NCBI GenBank assembly: GCA_006226375.1
Contig: SBHC01000087.1
Location: forward strand, 39,201-103,200
Source: Deltaproteobacteria bacterium
Lineage (GTDB): Bacteria > Myxococcota_C > UBA6777
Length of the DNA: 64,000 bases
Direction of reading: 5' to 3'
The notes below the pieces were generated by a model. The model saw nothing but the letters and a program-made list of their open reading frames with translations. It made no database searches and was not told the origin of the DNA. A program made the position numbers and the translations under genes. Of the stretch, positions 57,001 through 64,000 are shown piece by piece (position 1 is the stretch's first letter; each line of letters starts with the position of its first letter).

Positions 57001-59006
57001 TCACGATCGAGCAGGTGGCGAGCCAACACTGCCCGACCGTTCGACGACTCGACATCGGGGATTCGGTCGACATAGTCCGATAGCTTCTCTGGGGCAAGGG
57101 CTGCGACGAGATCGAATATCTTGTAGCTATAGCTTCCATAGAGGGAGGGGAACTTATTGTCCAAAGCTACCAACACATCCTCTGGATTGTCATGCTCCAA
57201 GAGGACCTGGGTCGCTTGTTCCACCAGCGCGTGGTTTTCGTCGTCCAACTTCTCCAACGCTAAAGCTGTTCGCTCTTCGGGAGGTGCTAGCTTCATCACG
57301 GCGGCGAGAGCGGCGTTTCGAACATCGGAGTCATCGTCGCTGAGGAATGGTTCAAGCAAAGGGCGTACGTCGGAGCTGCCATGCTCACCAGCACACTCTG
57401 CAGCGCGTTGACGAACTCTCCAATACTCGCTGTGTCTTGCTTTCTCTAACATCATCCCGATCTGGGAGGGAGCTAGCTTGATCGCAGCTTCCAGGGCGGC
57501 AGCCTGAACATCATCATCGGAGTCATTCTCCAAGCGTTCCATTACGATTGGAAGCGCTGCTGGCAAGCCGCTCGTGCCCAAGTCGTGAACGAGGTCACGA
57601 CGCTCCGACCATCCCGCGTGTTCCAACACATCGCTAACTAACTTGGGAATGTCTTCGTATTCGCAGCGAATCGCGAGTCTTAGGGTTTTTTGTTGGTCAT
57701 TTGTTTCGAGGTCATTCCATCGTTGCAAAAGGACTTCAAGGATGTCAGGGTCGTTGAATTCATCGAGGTAGCCAAACGCGACATGTTGTACCATTGAGTT
57801 GTCGTCGTTGAGCACACGAAGAAGGAGCTCTTTTCTTGATTCCAGCTGAACCAACAACAAGTTTTGGGCTGCAAAGGCACGTGTTCTGTAGTGCCTATCA
57901 TCGAGAAGCTGTTCCAGCCGCTCAGTGATGTTGTCAGGGTTGTATGCGAGAAGCTCTGTTGCTGCGACATACCGGACTTCGTCCTCTTCGATCTCTTCGA
58001 GCTTTTCGACCCAAGGCCAGATCGTCTCACGAGCGTGCTCTCGAAGGTACGGCAAGACCAACTGAGCGCCCACAAGTTGTAGCTCCGATAGCTGCTCCAT
58101 CAAGTCTTTTGTGAGTGTTTCTTTGTCTTCGGTCTGAACGATATGTTCAAAGGCTGTTTGCGCCACGCTGTCGTTGCTATCAGCAATGTAACGGAGGAGC
58201 TTGTTGTATTTTAACTGCGCAGCGTCTTCTCGCCCGAAGCGTTCCAACCAGCGGAGGTAACCTGTAAGTGCTGACTTTCGAACGTCACCATCGTTGTCTA
58301 CCAAGAGAGTGTTGATGTGTTCCAGGTCGTCTTCGTTCCCGTATTGACCGAGCAATTCGCCTGCTAAGGTTCGTTTTCGCCATTCCCCCTCTGCTACGAC
58401 GCCACGTAGCTCTTCCAATCCTTCTTCTGGGGAAAGGCTCACCATGGCTTTCATGGCTGCTTGTTGCACATCGGAGTCATCGTCGTTGAGGCCTTGCTTG
58501 ACCAACGGGACCAGGTCGGACAAGTCCAGCTTGGTGTTTCGATTGAACTCTTCTAGCACAATATGGGCGTGCTGGCGCGGCTTCCAGTGGCTATCTTTGA
58601 GGTGCTTCTTAATAAGGGGAACAATCGTATCCGGCTCCACCTGGAGAGAGAGCAGGCTATGCAAACCAGCGGTTCGCACGTCATCGTCGTCGTCCAAGAG
58701 TGCCTTGCGTACGAACTCAAGGCACTTCTCTGTGCCTTTTGCTTTTGCATCTTCGTCGTCGTGCCATCCGCGTTGGGCCAGCACTCCGATGTATTGGGTC
58801 AACGTTCGCCGTCCACTCCAGCCAGCTGTCTTGTATTCGTTCTGTGCATGAAGCAAGGAGGCATCAGCGTTGTAAAGTGCCAACCGCTCCATGATGGGTG
58901 CAAGCTCGTCCTCTGCATAGCTACTGAGTTGTTGGATGTGGTTTTGTACTTCAGTCGGAGTGTATGGTGTCATATCCACGGCAGTTGGAGAGGGTTGTTC
59001 GCTCAT
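54045..59006 (-). CDS. Very large HEAT-repeat protein with C-terminal VWA domain
   Basis: 1653 residues, no signal peptide. Residues about 60-1070 are dozens of HEAT-type units with the recurring pattern 'DSDVRxAALxALxxL' and acidic turns (D-D-D-S-D-V-R-N). A linker domain (about 1090-1420) is not recognised. The C-terminal VWA domain starts near 1483 with an intact MIDAS 'DRSGSM' (D1494, S1496, S1498), and Asp1584 in 'ISDGSP'. Comparable VWA proteins work with MoxR-type AAA+ ATPases, but none is encoded nearby. It is the last gene of a minus-strand run with a hybrid kinase 121 bases upstream. Likely a cytoplasmic scaffold. Confidence 0.85.
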   Translation of the reverse strand: MSEQPSPTAVDMTPYTPTEVQNHIQQLSSYAEDELAPIMERLALYNADASLLHAQNEYKTAGWSGRRTLTQYIGVLAQRGWHDDEDAKAKGTEKCLEFVRKALLDDDDDVRTAGLHSLLSLQVEPDTIVPLIKKHLKDSHWKPRQHAHIVLEEFNRNTKLDLSDLVPLVKQGLNDDDSDVQQAAMKAMVSLSPEEGLEELRGVVAEGEWRKRTLAGELLGQYGNEDDLEHINTLLVDNDGDVRKSALTGYLRWLERFGREDAAQLKYNKLLRYIADSNDSVAQTAFEHIVQTEDKETLTKDLMEQLSELQLVGAQLVLPYLREHARETIWPWVEKLEEIEEDEVRYVAATELLAYNPDNITERLEQLLDDRHYRTRAFAAQNLLLVQLESRKELLLRVLNDDNSMVQHVAFGYLDEFNDPDILEVLLQRWNDLETNDQQKTLRLAIRCEYEDIPKLVSDVLEHAGWSERRDLVHDLGTSGLPAALPIVMERLENDSDDDVQAAALEAAIKLAPSQIGMMLEKARHSEYWRVRQRAAECAGEHGSSDVRPLLEPFLSDDDSDVRNAALAAVMKLAPPEERTALALEKLDDENHALVEQATQVLLEHDNPEDVLVALDNKFPSLYGSYSYKIFDLVAALAPEKLSDYVDRIPDVESSNGRAVLARHLLDREDTPNRIQLWKKLAEDEDPNVNSACLEALYTTLPHEEGVPYAKRAMEALSYTTRQSAVSFLGTTDNAEFLPLVKAKLEDSDDDVRVAAMHASIRMDPTNKAEYARTLLYDSHWKPRQHALQELASCGGEQDLERVKELLEDEDYDVRRAAFDAALSIAPEKKLELALQCIGDSDSDIQVKARSIVDEDPNLDKVTMALEHLPHTHNNEAAEFLMEIIDSEAPERWGELRSNVTQIEGEYVRERIVDAMFDSEEPVTMEELEALRHDSSGTIRKHVFDALWERLPGERTLLAGEALKDGNWQIRLAGVQALQEDPEPALLDDLLPLSRDSDCDVRREAVRALAHYQNIRVFGELVSAMDDTDESVRSAAEESLKKVRKSPFLSRVMQAKTGVPIWVQIRRTVEEVNKWAAQTGQEVLGRPVVVNQPNHEKEDQFEDDDDTVLRLELSEKPVTWCHPNGEEVMRGTALYKIGHYLCNEGERGFKTMTGIAKSEGIKDTYDLIAKERVDRNLRSRRTEWRIPLDHVASYAFAKNVYRVSISDLATLAEMSVEDVTNAIKTGELPGRLLPPSKTRNVQLVSLRDRDLLRIPNALPPMMAFVWCLLCGFEAQHHPNPKVGEALALIPSNLRTLPHSKVLQVSREVAELLGKDEQNKQDMQNMQQKLGNCSAAAQRMMNNNLRRLGQSGFLPEWLEQQVNQQGPNPSMNVQCRKRRQVVHQRPPRSMQKLAGGQTLNLGPELDYPKLSHERSLTYNRETHSQVVATIRKHIRRMRSYFERLGQRTIDEYAMRRGHRIDMQMARKSSLTRSPNLLVHTTDEIHANLYLGVLIDRSGSMDGEKLERAKRFGALVTESARGLRGISGHINAFDDDTFIYLGDFQRNGVAQLDSGGANNDAAALERAAELALSSRKKNRLLVMISDGSPTECSVESLKQLVEKLKRDYGIVCAQVAVESLPEIAFPHYIDLSEYNVEEAVTRFGSMLMKLTSAWR

Positions 59007-59127
59007 TGTATGTTGGGCACCTTTGGATGAGAGGGGTGTGTCATCTGTTTGTGCAAGACACTATGCTGCTCATGGTAGTCATATTGTGTCACACTGCAAG
59101 GCGGGCAGGGGAGGTTGGGTTGTTGGA

Positions 59128-61107
59128 TTAGTGGATGAGATATTGGTGGATGGCTTGAAGCAAGTCGGAGCGTGAGATGGGCTTGGTGAGGTAGAGGTTG
59201 CATCCGGCTTTCAAGGAGCGCTCTAGTTCGCCTTGAAGTGCATGGGCGGTCAAGGCTATCACTGGCGTTGGAGGGCGACTGCTGGAGTCTTCCAATTGGC
59301 GGATGGCTTTTGTGGCTTCGAGTCCGTCCAGAACGGGCATTTGCATGTCCATAAGGACCAACGCTATCGAGTGATCGCTGTGGAACAAGGTGAGGGCTTC
59401 TGCTCCGTGTTGAGCTTGACTTACTTGGTAGCCTGCTTGTTTCAGTGTGAGCGTGGTTAGCCTCAGATTGATCGCGTTGTCGTCAACTACCAGGATATGT
59501 TGCCCGTTTCCTTGTGGAGGAGTGTCCTGTTCTTGTTGGAGGGGTTGGGCTTCTTCGTCTTGCCAGAGGGTGAACGGGTGAGTAAATGAAAAGGTGGTTC
59601 CGACATGCTCCACAGACTCCAGCCAGATCTCTCCGCCCAACAATTCCACAAGACGTTTGGTAATGGTTAACCCGAGGCCTACACCAGTGTTGAGGACCTG
59701 CGTGGTTTCATGGGCCTGGGTAAACATCTGAAACACTGTGTTGTGGGCTTCCGTCGGGATTCCAATCCCTGTGTCTCGTACTGAGAAGACCAACGTGTTG
59801 GAGCTTTGCATCGCGACAGAGAGAGTGATGGAGCCTTCTTGTGTGTACTTAATGGCATTCCCAAGAAGGTTGTTGAGGATTTGCTGTAGTCTCCTTGTGT
59901 CCGTTCGAATGGACACTTGAAGCTGCTCAGGGATTTGATAGTCAAAGGTCACGTCACAGCTGCTGAGGAGTCCTTGGGCCATCGACTGCATCTTTTGGAA
60001 CAGATCGGTGAGCGAGCAACGCTGGTACTGGAGCGGTAGCTCTCCGGCTTCTATCTTGGAAAGATCCAGAATGTCGCTGAGGAGTTGCTGTAGGAGTTCG
60101 CCCGACTCCTGAATGACAGTGAGGTATTCCTTTTGCTCTTCCCGTGACTTGTTGTGCGACAACATGATGTCAACGTAGCCCAGTATGGCGTGCAAAGGTG
60201 TGCGGATCTCGTGTGACATCTTAGCCAGGAACTGCGTTTTGGCTTTGTCGGATTCTTCAGCTTTGTTCCGGGCGGCCTCCCGCTCTTCTTCGACGCGTTT
60301 GCGGTCAAAGAATGTGGGAATCTCGAAGTGCACTTGGTGTCTGGAAAAGTCAGGTGCAAATCGCTGAAGGTGCTCTTGGATTCTGTGGGGGGGTGCCATG
60401 ACAAAGGTGCAAGTGTCATCACCACAAGCTCTGCACTTGATCTCCACAGAGGTTAACTCCAGTCCAAAGCTTTCTTCGCACCAGCCAGAGGAGTAGCCGG
60501 CGTTCATGCTGCACACGGGGAGGTCGGAGCGAATGCCTGCGGCTTGCCAGGAGTCCGCTTCAAACGAATAGGGATGGTGATAGACAATCACGTAGTCGTC
60601 AGTCGGCGATGGATCGCTTTGGGGGAGTATATCGACGGAGGCCCAGCCTGTATAAGCGAAGTGAACCGGACCTGCAGCTAGCTTGGAGATGGGGTCTTCC
60701 AAGCCCATGTGGGTGTGGAAGTTGTGGGCGTCTTTTTTTCCGATCACATGGGCGACGTCAAAGAGAAGTTGCTTGCCAATAAGGAAGGCTTCGTGCTGTC
60801 CTCGATCGGCGTACAAGTTGGCGATGGTCCTAAGGAAGTCGTAGGACAGGGAGGAGCCGCGAACCAAGACGTACCGTTGTCCTGCGATCTCAATGGTGGC
60901 TGCGGTTGGATCCGCGTGAAAGTGAGAGAAAAAGGCTTTGACTGTCTCTTCAGCCTTTTGAAAAATCGATTGAAATTGTGGCTCTACGCTAACGGTTGGG
61001 CCATTCGCCGAGAACACCGAGGACTTCTCTTGCAATTGTCCTTCAAGTTCCCGGACTTTGGCTTCAAGCTCTTGGATACGTTTGTGAAGAGTGTTTGAAT
61101 CGCCCAT
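59128..61107 (-). CDS. Hybrid histidine kinase with N-terminal XylR_N/V4R sensor
   Basis: 659 residues, soluble. An N-terminal coiled coil (8-30) is followed by an XylR_N-like region (about 60-150) and a V4R domain (about 150-240) whose conserved cysteines C210, C225, C228 and C233 could bind a metal. Then a HisKA domain with H299 ('KMSHEIRTPLH'), an ATPase domain ('NNLLGNAIKYT', 'DTGIGIP', 'GVGLGLTI') and a C-terminal receiver (DD 542-543, phospho-acceptor D587, K642). All catalytic residues are present. V4R/XylR_N modules sense small aromatic or hydrophobic compounds in regulators such as XylR and PoxR, so a cytoplasmic ligand sensor is likely. Output partner not encoded next to it. Confidence 0.9.
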   Translation of the reverse strand: MGDSNTLHKRIQELEAKVRELEGQLQEKSSVFSANGPTVSVEPQFQSIFQKAEETVKAFFSHFHADPTAATIEIAGQRYVLVRGSSLSYDFLRTIANLYADRGQHEAFLIGKQLLFDVAHVIGKKDAHNFHTHMGLEDPISKLAAGPVHFAYTGWASVDILPQSDPSPTDDYVIVYHHPYSFEADSWQAAGIRSDLPVCSMNAGYSSGWCEESFGLELTSVEIKCRACGDDTCTFVMAPPHRIQEHLQRFAPDFSRHQVHFEIPTFFDRKRVEEEREAARNKAEESDKAKTQFLAKMSHEIRTPLHAILGYVDIMLSHNKSREEQKEYLTVIQESGELLQQLLSDILDLSKIEAGELPLQYQRCSLTDLFQKMQSMAQGLLSSCDVTFDYQIPEQLQVSIRTDTRRLQQILNNLLGNAIKYTQEGSITLSVAMQSSNTLVFSVRDTGIGIPTEAHNTVFQMFTQAHETTQVLNTGVGLGLTITKRLVELLGGEIWLESVEHVGTTFSFTHPFTLWQDEEAQPLQQEQDTPPQGNGQHILVVDDNAINLRLTTLTLKQAGYQVSQAQHGAEALTLFHSDHSIALVLMDMQMPVLDGLEATKAIRQLEDSSSRPPTPVIALTAHALQGELERSLKAGCNLYLTKPISRSDLLQAIHQYLIH

Positions 61108-61174
61108 CGGCCTTCCAATCGTTGCAAGCTAGTGATGCAGAGTGTCTGCTGGGTTTGTTTGACCTTGGTCTATC

Positions 61175-62311
61175 TCAGGGAGTGGCTTTGCTTCGTTGGG
61201 AGGTTGGGCTGCGGCGGATCGGATGTTTGCGGCGTTTCACCTTGTAGGTATCGACAGCCTTACGCGCTGTGCCTGGGAAGTCGGAGAACATCCCATCCAA
61301 ACCCAAGCTCATAAAGAAATGATACTCTGCTGTTGGGTTCTTTTTGAAAAGCGGTGAGAGGAACAGCGCTTCGTCGCGAAAGGTGTAGGCATGCACCAAC
61401 AGTTTGTGCTTGTGAGCGCGGTCGATCAGGCCTGTGCTTGTGAGCGATGTGGCTTTTCGACCTTTGGGCAAGATCAGTCCTTTCCAGGGACCAATTCCGT
61501 CCGCATAGCTTGCCACAAACTTGAGGCCTTTGTCCGTCATCAGGTCGCCATAGGTTCGTTTGTCTTTGGACACAACGAAGTCATAAGGCTTGTACTTCTT
61601 TGTGTAGAGCAACTGAATCAATTTGACCTTGGTTTTGCTGCGTAGGTATTGAAGGTTGCTGACTTCAAACGATTGGATGAACACGCGCGCCTTGCTGTGG
61701 TTCATATCTGCGTTTTTCAACTCTTTCAAGAGCTTGTCTTCGAGGGGAAGGCCAATGCTTCGGAAGTAGCTGGGGTGCTTGGTTTCGGGGTAGACCCCGA
61801 TCTCTCGTCCTTGGGAGCAGTTCAGCTCTTGGACCAAGCCCAGGATCTCACGGAATGTCGGGATGTCGTACTTCCCGTTGTGTACCTTGGTTCGAAAGGG
61901 CATCGACTGTTTGGCACGTAGGGTCTTGATCTCCTTGAGGGTGAAGTCTTCGGAGAACCAGCCTGTGACTTTTCTTCCATCTATGATCTTGGTGGTTTTG
62001 CGCTTGGGAAACTTCTTCGCCACGTCCGTTGTTTGCGACAATTCATTCTCATGCCGTGCGATGAGGACGCCGTCTTTGGTGCTGACCAAGTCGGGCTCTA
62101 TGTAGTCGGCCCCTTTTCGGATCGCGAGGCTGTAAGATGCCAGCGTGTGTTCAGGCAACCATCCGGGAGCGCCACGGTGACCAATGACAAGGAATCTTGG
62201 AGGAGTCTTGGAAGACTTGGACTTGCCAGGGCAAGCCTCAGCTAGAGTGAAGGGGCTGACGAACGAAACAAGCATGGTGAGCAAAACGATTGTGACATGG
62301 CTTTGTTGCAT
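61175..62311 (-). CDS. Secreted glycerophosphodiester phosphodiesterase
   Basis: 378 residues; GGGAG seven bases before ATG. Signal peptide with cleavage near LAEA (residue 26). The GDPD-family sites are 'VIGHRGAPG' (H45, R46), 'YIEPDLVSTKDG' (E72, D74) and 'ARHENEL' (H87). It cleaves glycerophosphodiesters to glycerol 3-phosphate and an alcohol, and 'ETKHPSYF' further on is family typical. GlpQ-like and periplasmic or extracellular. Located between the haem-binding-domain gene (46 bases) and the hybrid kinase gene (67 bases). Confidence 0.93.
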   Translation of the reverse strand: MQQSHVTIVLLTMLVSFVSPFTLAEACPGKSKSSKTPPRFLVIGHRGAPGWLPEHTLASYSLAIRKGADYIEPDLVSTKDGVLIARHENELSQTTDVAKKFPKRKTTKIIDGRKVTGWFSEDFTLKEIKTLRAKQSMPFRTKVHNGKYDIPTFREILGLVQELNCSQGREIGVYPETKHPSYFRSIGLPLEDKLLKELKNADMNHSKARVFIQSFEVSNLQYLRSKTKVKLIQLLYTKKYKPYDFVVSKDKRTYGDLMTDKGLKFVASYADGIGPWKGLILPKGRKATSLTSTGLIDRAHKHKLLVHAYTFRDEALFLSPLFKKNPTAEYHFFMSLGLDGMFSDFPGTARKAVDTYKVKRRKHPIRRSPTSQRSKATP

Positions 62312-62357
62312 TCGGTATCTCCCTGGATTGGTTTCAGACTGTTGCTTTGGAAGAAGT

Positions 62358-62831
62358 CTATCGCGTCTTGGGCTTGCTTCCTTTCAAAGTCTTTGGAAGT
62401 TTCTTCATGGATTCTGTAATCCATCGTACCAGTTGTGCCTTGCTCTTGTCATCCAGTTTGGCCTTGGAGTGGGTGTAGGTGTACAACTTCACCGGCATGG
62501 TTCCTTCTTCAATGGTTTCCTTCATCTCTTTAAGCAGGTGACGCTTCTTGAAGGTGTTGTAGGTTCCCCATTCGGAGAAGTTGAGCTCGCTCCTCCCTTC
62601 GTTCACGTCATGTACGACGAGCCAGGACACGGGCGCGACTTTGCTGTACCAAGGCCATGTGGTCTCGTTGGAGTGGCAATCGTAGCACGATGTCTTGAGC
62701 AGTGCCTTGATCGCTGGAGGAGCTTGTAGGTCGGCGCGAACTGCAGGATTGGTTCGAGATGCAGGTACAAGTTGAATCAATCCAAACAGCACAACTGCGG
62801 GCAATACAATGAACAGAAGAAGTCGTTTCAC
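62358..62831 (-). CDS. Haem-binding-domain protein (Haem_bd type)
   Basis: GTG start at 62831 with GGGAG seven bases upstream; 157 residues. Signal anchor (about 1-22), then the single CxxCH motif CYDCH (49-53) with 'NETTWPWYSKVAPVSWLVVHDV', the signature of the small Haem_bd family, and 'AKLDDKSKAQLVRWITE'. It should bind one haem c and sit in the periplasm, anchored by its N-terminus. Partner redox proteins are not adjacent; the gene downstream on the same strand is a phosphodiesterase. Confidence 0.9.
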   Translation of the reverse strand: MKRLLLFIVLPAVVLFGLIQLVPASRTNPAVRADLQAPPAIKALLKTSCYDCHSNETTWPWYSKVAPVSWLVVHDVNEGRSELNFSEWGTYNTFKKRHLLKEMKETIEEGTMPVKLYTYTHSKAKLDDKSKAQLVRWITESMKKLPKTLKGSKPKTR

Positions 62832-62935
62832 TTTTTTTCTCCCTCGTTTTGGAGTGTTGTATGGTGAGAATTGCCATTCTTGTCAACTCCCTCCAACAAG
62901 CGGAGTGTTGGCTTTTCATCCCAGGAGACGGTTTT

Positions 62936-63622
62936 ATGTTTCTTTTACTCGACTGCAATTTGTCTGATGCATCAGGAGATACATTCGTTAAAGCGCTGGA
63001 ACGGATGATGCCGTCTGATGCTGGCTTTCATACCGTTCGGCTTGCACAAGCAAACGGAGCGGATTGGAAAGATGAAGTGAAAGCTGGCCGGTATACAGGG
63101 ATTGTTGTGTCGGGAAGTGGGGCCTGTCCTGAAGACGACACTCCTTGGGTTCAACAGTTCGCGCTTGATATGCGCGAGGTGACGGCATGGGGAGTGCCCA
63201 CCTTTGGATTGTGCTTTGGCCATCAACTTCTCGCCCATGCCTGGGGAGGGAAGGTCGAACAAAAGGTCTTGGGGTACAAAATCCGTGACATCTGTGACGT
63301 TGAAGTCAACGATTGGGAAGGGGCAACTCCAGTGTTTGCTGACTCTTCTCAAGCAACCTTGGAGGTTCTTTCTTCCCATCAAGATCAGGTCGTTCAGGCT
63401 CCAGAGGGGTGGTCTGTTGTTGCCTCGTCGGATCGTTGTCCCATCCAGGCACTCCGTGCACCTGAGTTACCCATCTTGTCGGTTCAATGGCATCCTGAGG
63501 CAGACGAAGGGTTCATTCTAGACAATCCGCACCCGGATTGGGAACGGATCGATGCAAGCCGCCTGACTACGTTGTCAGGGAGCCGAATCTTGCGTGAATT
63601 TTTGGGGGAGAATCAGGCGTAG
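62936..63622 (+). CDS. Class I glutamine amidotransferase-like protein
   Basis: ATG 62936 with AGGAG eight bases upstream; 228 residues. Nucleophile elbow 'GLCFGHQLLA' (C93), and the catalytic His-Glu pair is 'WHPEAD' (H186, E188). 'VVSGSGACPEDD' is the oxyanion strand. It resembles the stand-alone GMP-synthase-like amidotransferases (YfeJ/GuaA-type). It releases ammonia from glutamine for a partner synthetase or acts on a gamma-glutamyl compound; no partner is nearby. Confidence 0.88.
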   Translation: MFLLLDCNLSDASGDTFVKALERMMPSDAGFHTVRLAQANGADWKDEVKAGRYTGIVVSGSGACPEDDTPWVQQFALDMREVTAWGVPTFGLCFGHQLLAHAWGGKVEQKVLGYKIRDICDVEVNDWEGATPVFADSSQATLEVLSSHQDQVVQAPEGWSVVASSDRCPIQALRAPELPILSVQWHPEADEGFILDNPHPDWERIDASRLTTLSGSRILREFLGENQA

Positions 63623-63685
63623 AGGGCTGACTTCAGGATGAAGCCCGCCTTAGCAGAGGTTGAGGGAAAGGGTTGAGAGAGACTC

Positions 63686-64000
63686 TTAGTGAGTCTTGAC
63701 CCACTTGGTGTGGCAACGGGTGTAGGTCTTGGGCATGCGGGTGCAGGAGGTCTTCCAGCGACGCTTGACCGAGCACTTGGTGTAGTTACGGGGGCGACGG
63801 GTGCAAACGCGGTTGACAGTGCGCTTGACAGAGCACTTCTTGAAGTTGACGGGGGTGCGCTTGCAGGTGGTGCGCCATTCGCGCTTCACGCGGCAGCGGT
63901 TCCAACGGCTCCAGTAGTACTTGCACTTCTTGTTGTAGCGACAGCGGTATTTGCCGTAGCACTTGGTGAAGGTGCGGCTACCCACCTTGTAACGGCGGCA
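63686..64000 (-). CDS. Basic Cys/Arg/Lys-rich repeat protein, 5' end outside window
   Basis: The frame is open to the right edge (it reads CRRYKV before the GTG at 63985), so the start is missing. The visible 105 residues contain a 20-residue repeat, three and a half copies: 'CRVKREWRTTCKRTP', 'CSVKRTVNRVCTRRP', 'CSVKRRWKTSCTRMP', with two Cys at fixed spacing per unit. Well over a third of the residues are Lys or Arg. No known domain. The same chemistry as the secreted protein at 38653, but a different layout. Probably exported; function unknown. Confidence 0.65.
   Translation of the reverse strand, partial: CRRYKVGSRTFTKCYGKYRCRYNKKCKYYWSRWNRCRVKREWRTTCKRTPVNFKKCSVKRTVNRVCTRRPRNYTKCSVKRRWKTSCTRMPKTYTRCHTKWVKTH

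Noticed and set aside
63680..63696. AGACTC/GAGTCT hairpin between the last two genes
   Set aside because: A six-base stem overlapping a stop codon without a T-run; not a convincing terminator.

Overview
The window looks like a piece of chromosome from a myxobacterium-like member of the Myxococcota (Deltaproteobacteria in the older sense), with fairly balanced base composition. I infer this from the gene content: several giant cysteine-rich repeat lipoproteins, a MopE-type protein with five CDG-D metal-binding motifs, thrombospondin type-3 repeats, a Ser/Thr kinase fused to a receiver-like domain, WD40 propeller proteins, a V4R hybrid histidine kinase, and many envelope lipoproteins with low-complexity linkers. 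I saw no rRNA, tRNA or CRISPR array. Many neighbours are convergent pairs separated by fewer than 60 bases.

Layout. 1-13.9 kb: a huge Cys-rich protein cut by the left edge, an amidohydrolase lipoprotein with TSP3 repeats, a Nudix hydrolase, a winged-helix protein, a GT-C type membrane glycosyltransferase, a MopE-like lipoprotein and a secreted sphingomyelinase-like phosphodiesterase. 13.9-21.3 kb: a methyltransferase, a receiver-Ser/Thr kinase followed by a HAMP membrane sensor, a cytoplasmic WD40 protein, a small Cys-rich envelope protein and a tRNA-dihydrouridine synthase. 21.6-30.5 kb: a five-gene envelope operon made of a 28-blade WD40 lipoprotein, a c-type cytochrome lipoprotein, a secreted DUF1549/DUF1588-like CxxCH protein, a small lipoprotein and a Tat-exported DUF1501 protein. 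This is the best candidate for an undescribed system.

30.5-33.0 kb: an IS200/IS605 element (tnpA and tnpB both intact) sits inside a two-domain VOC (glyoxalase-fold) gene. Removing bases 31206-32924 restores one 259-codon reading frame with a canonical VOC motif across the joint, so the exact ends, the TTTAT target and the likely TnpB guide can be read from the sequence. 33.2-38.2 kb: an RNase Z-like metallo-hydrolase and a zwf-pgl-gnd operon for the oxidative pentose phosphate pathway.

38.6-53.9 kb: a small basic Cys-rich secreted protein, an esterase lipoprotein, a patatin phospholipase, a lipoprotein of 26 tandem 43-residue eight-cysteine repeats, homogentisate dioxygenase, a fatty-acid-hydroxylase family protein translationally coupled to a small membrane protein, a molybdopterin oxidoreductase, a lipoprotein with six 17-residue repeats followed by a clear terminator, and a membrane dipeptidase. 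54.0-64.0 kb: a minus-strand run of a haem-binding-domain protein, a glycerophosphodiester phosphodiesterase, a V4R hybrid histidine kinase and a 1653-residue HEAT-VWA protein; then a glutamine amidotransferase and an Arg/Lys/Cys-rich repeat protein cut by the right edge.

Start codons were chosen from visible ribosome binding sites, signal peptides and lipoboxes, so several are downstream of the longest possible ORF. Family assignments come from recognised motifs and were not checked against any database.
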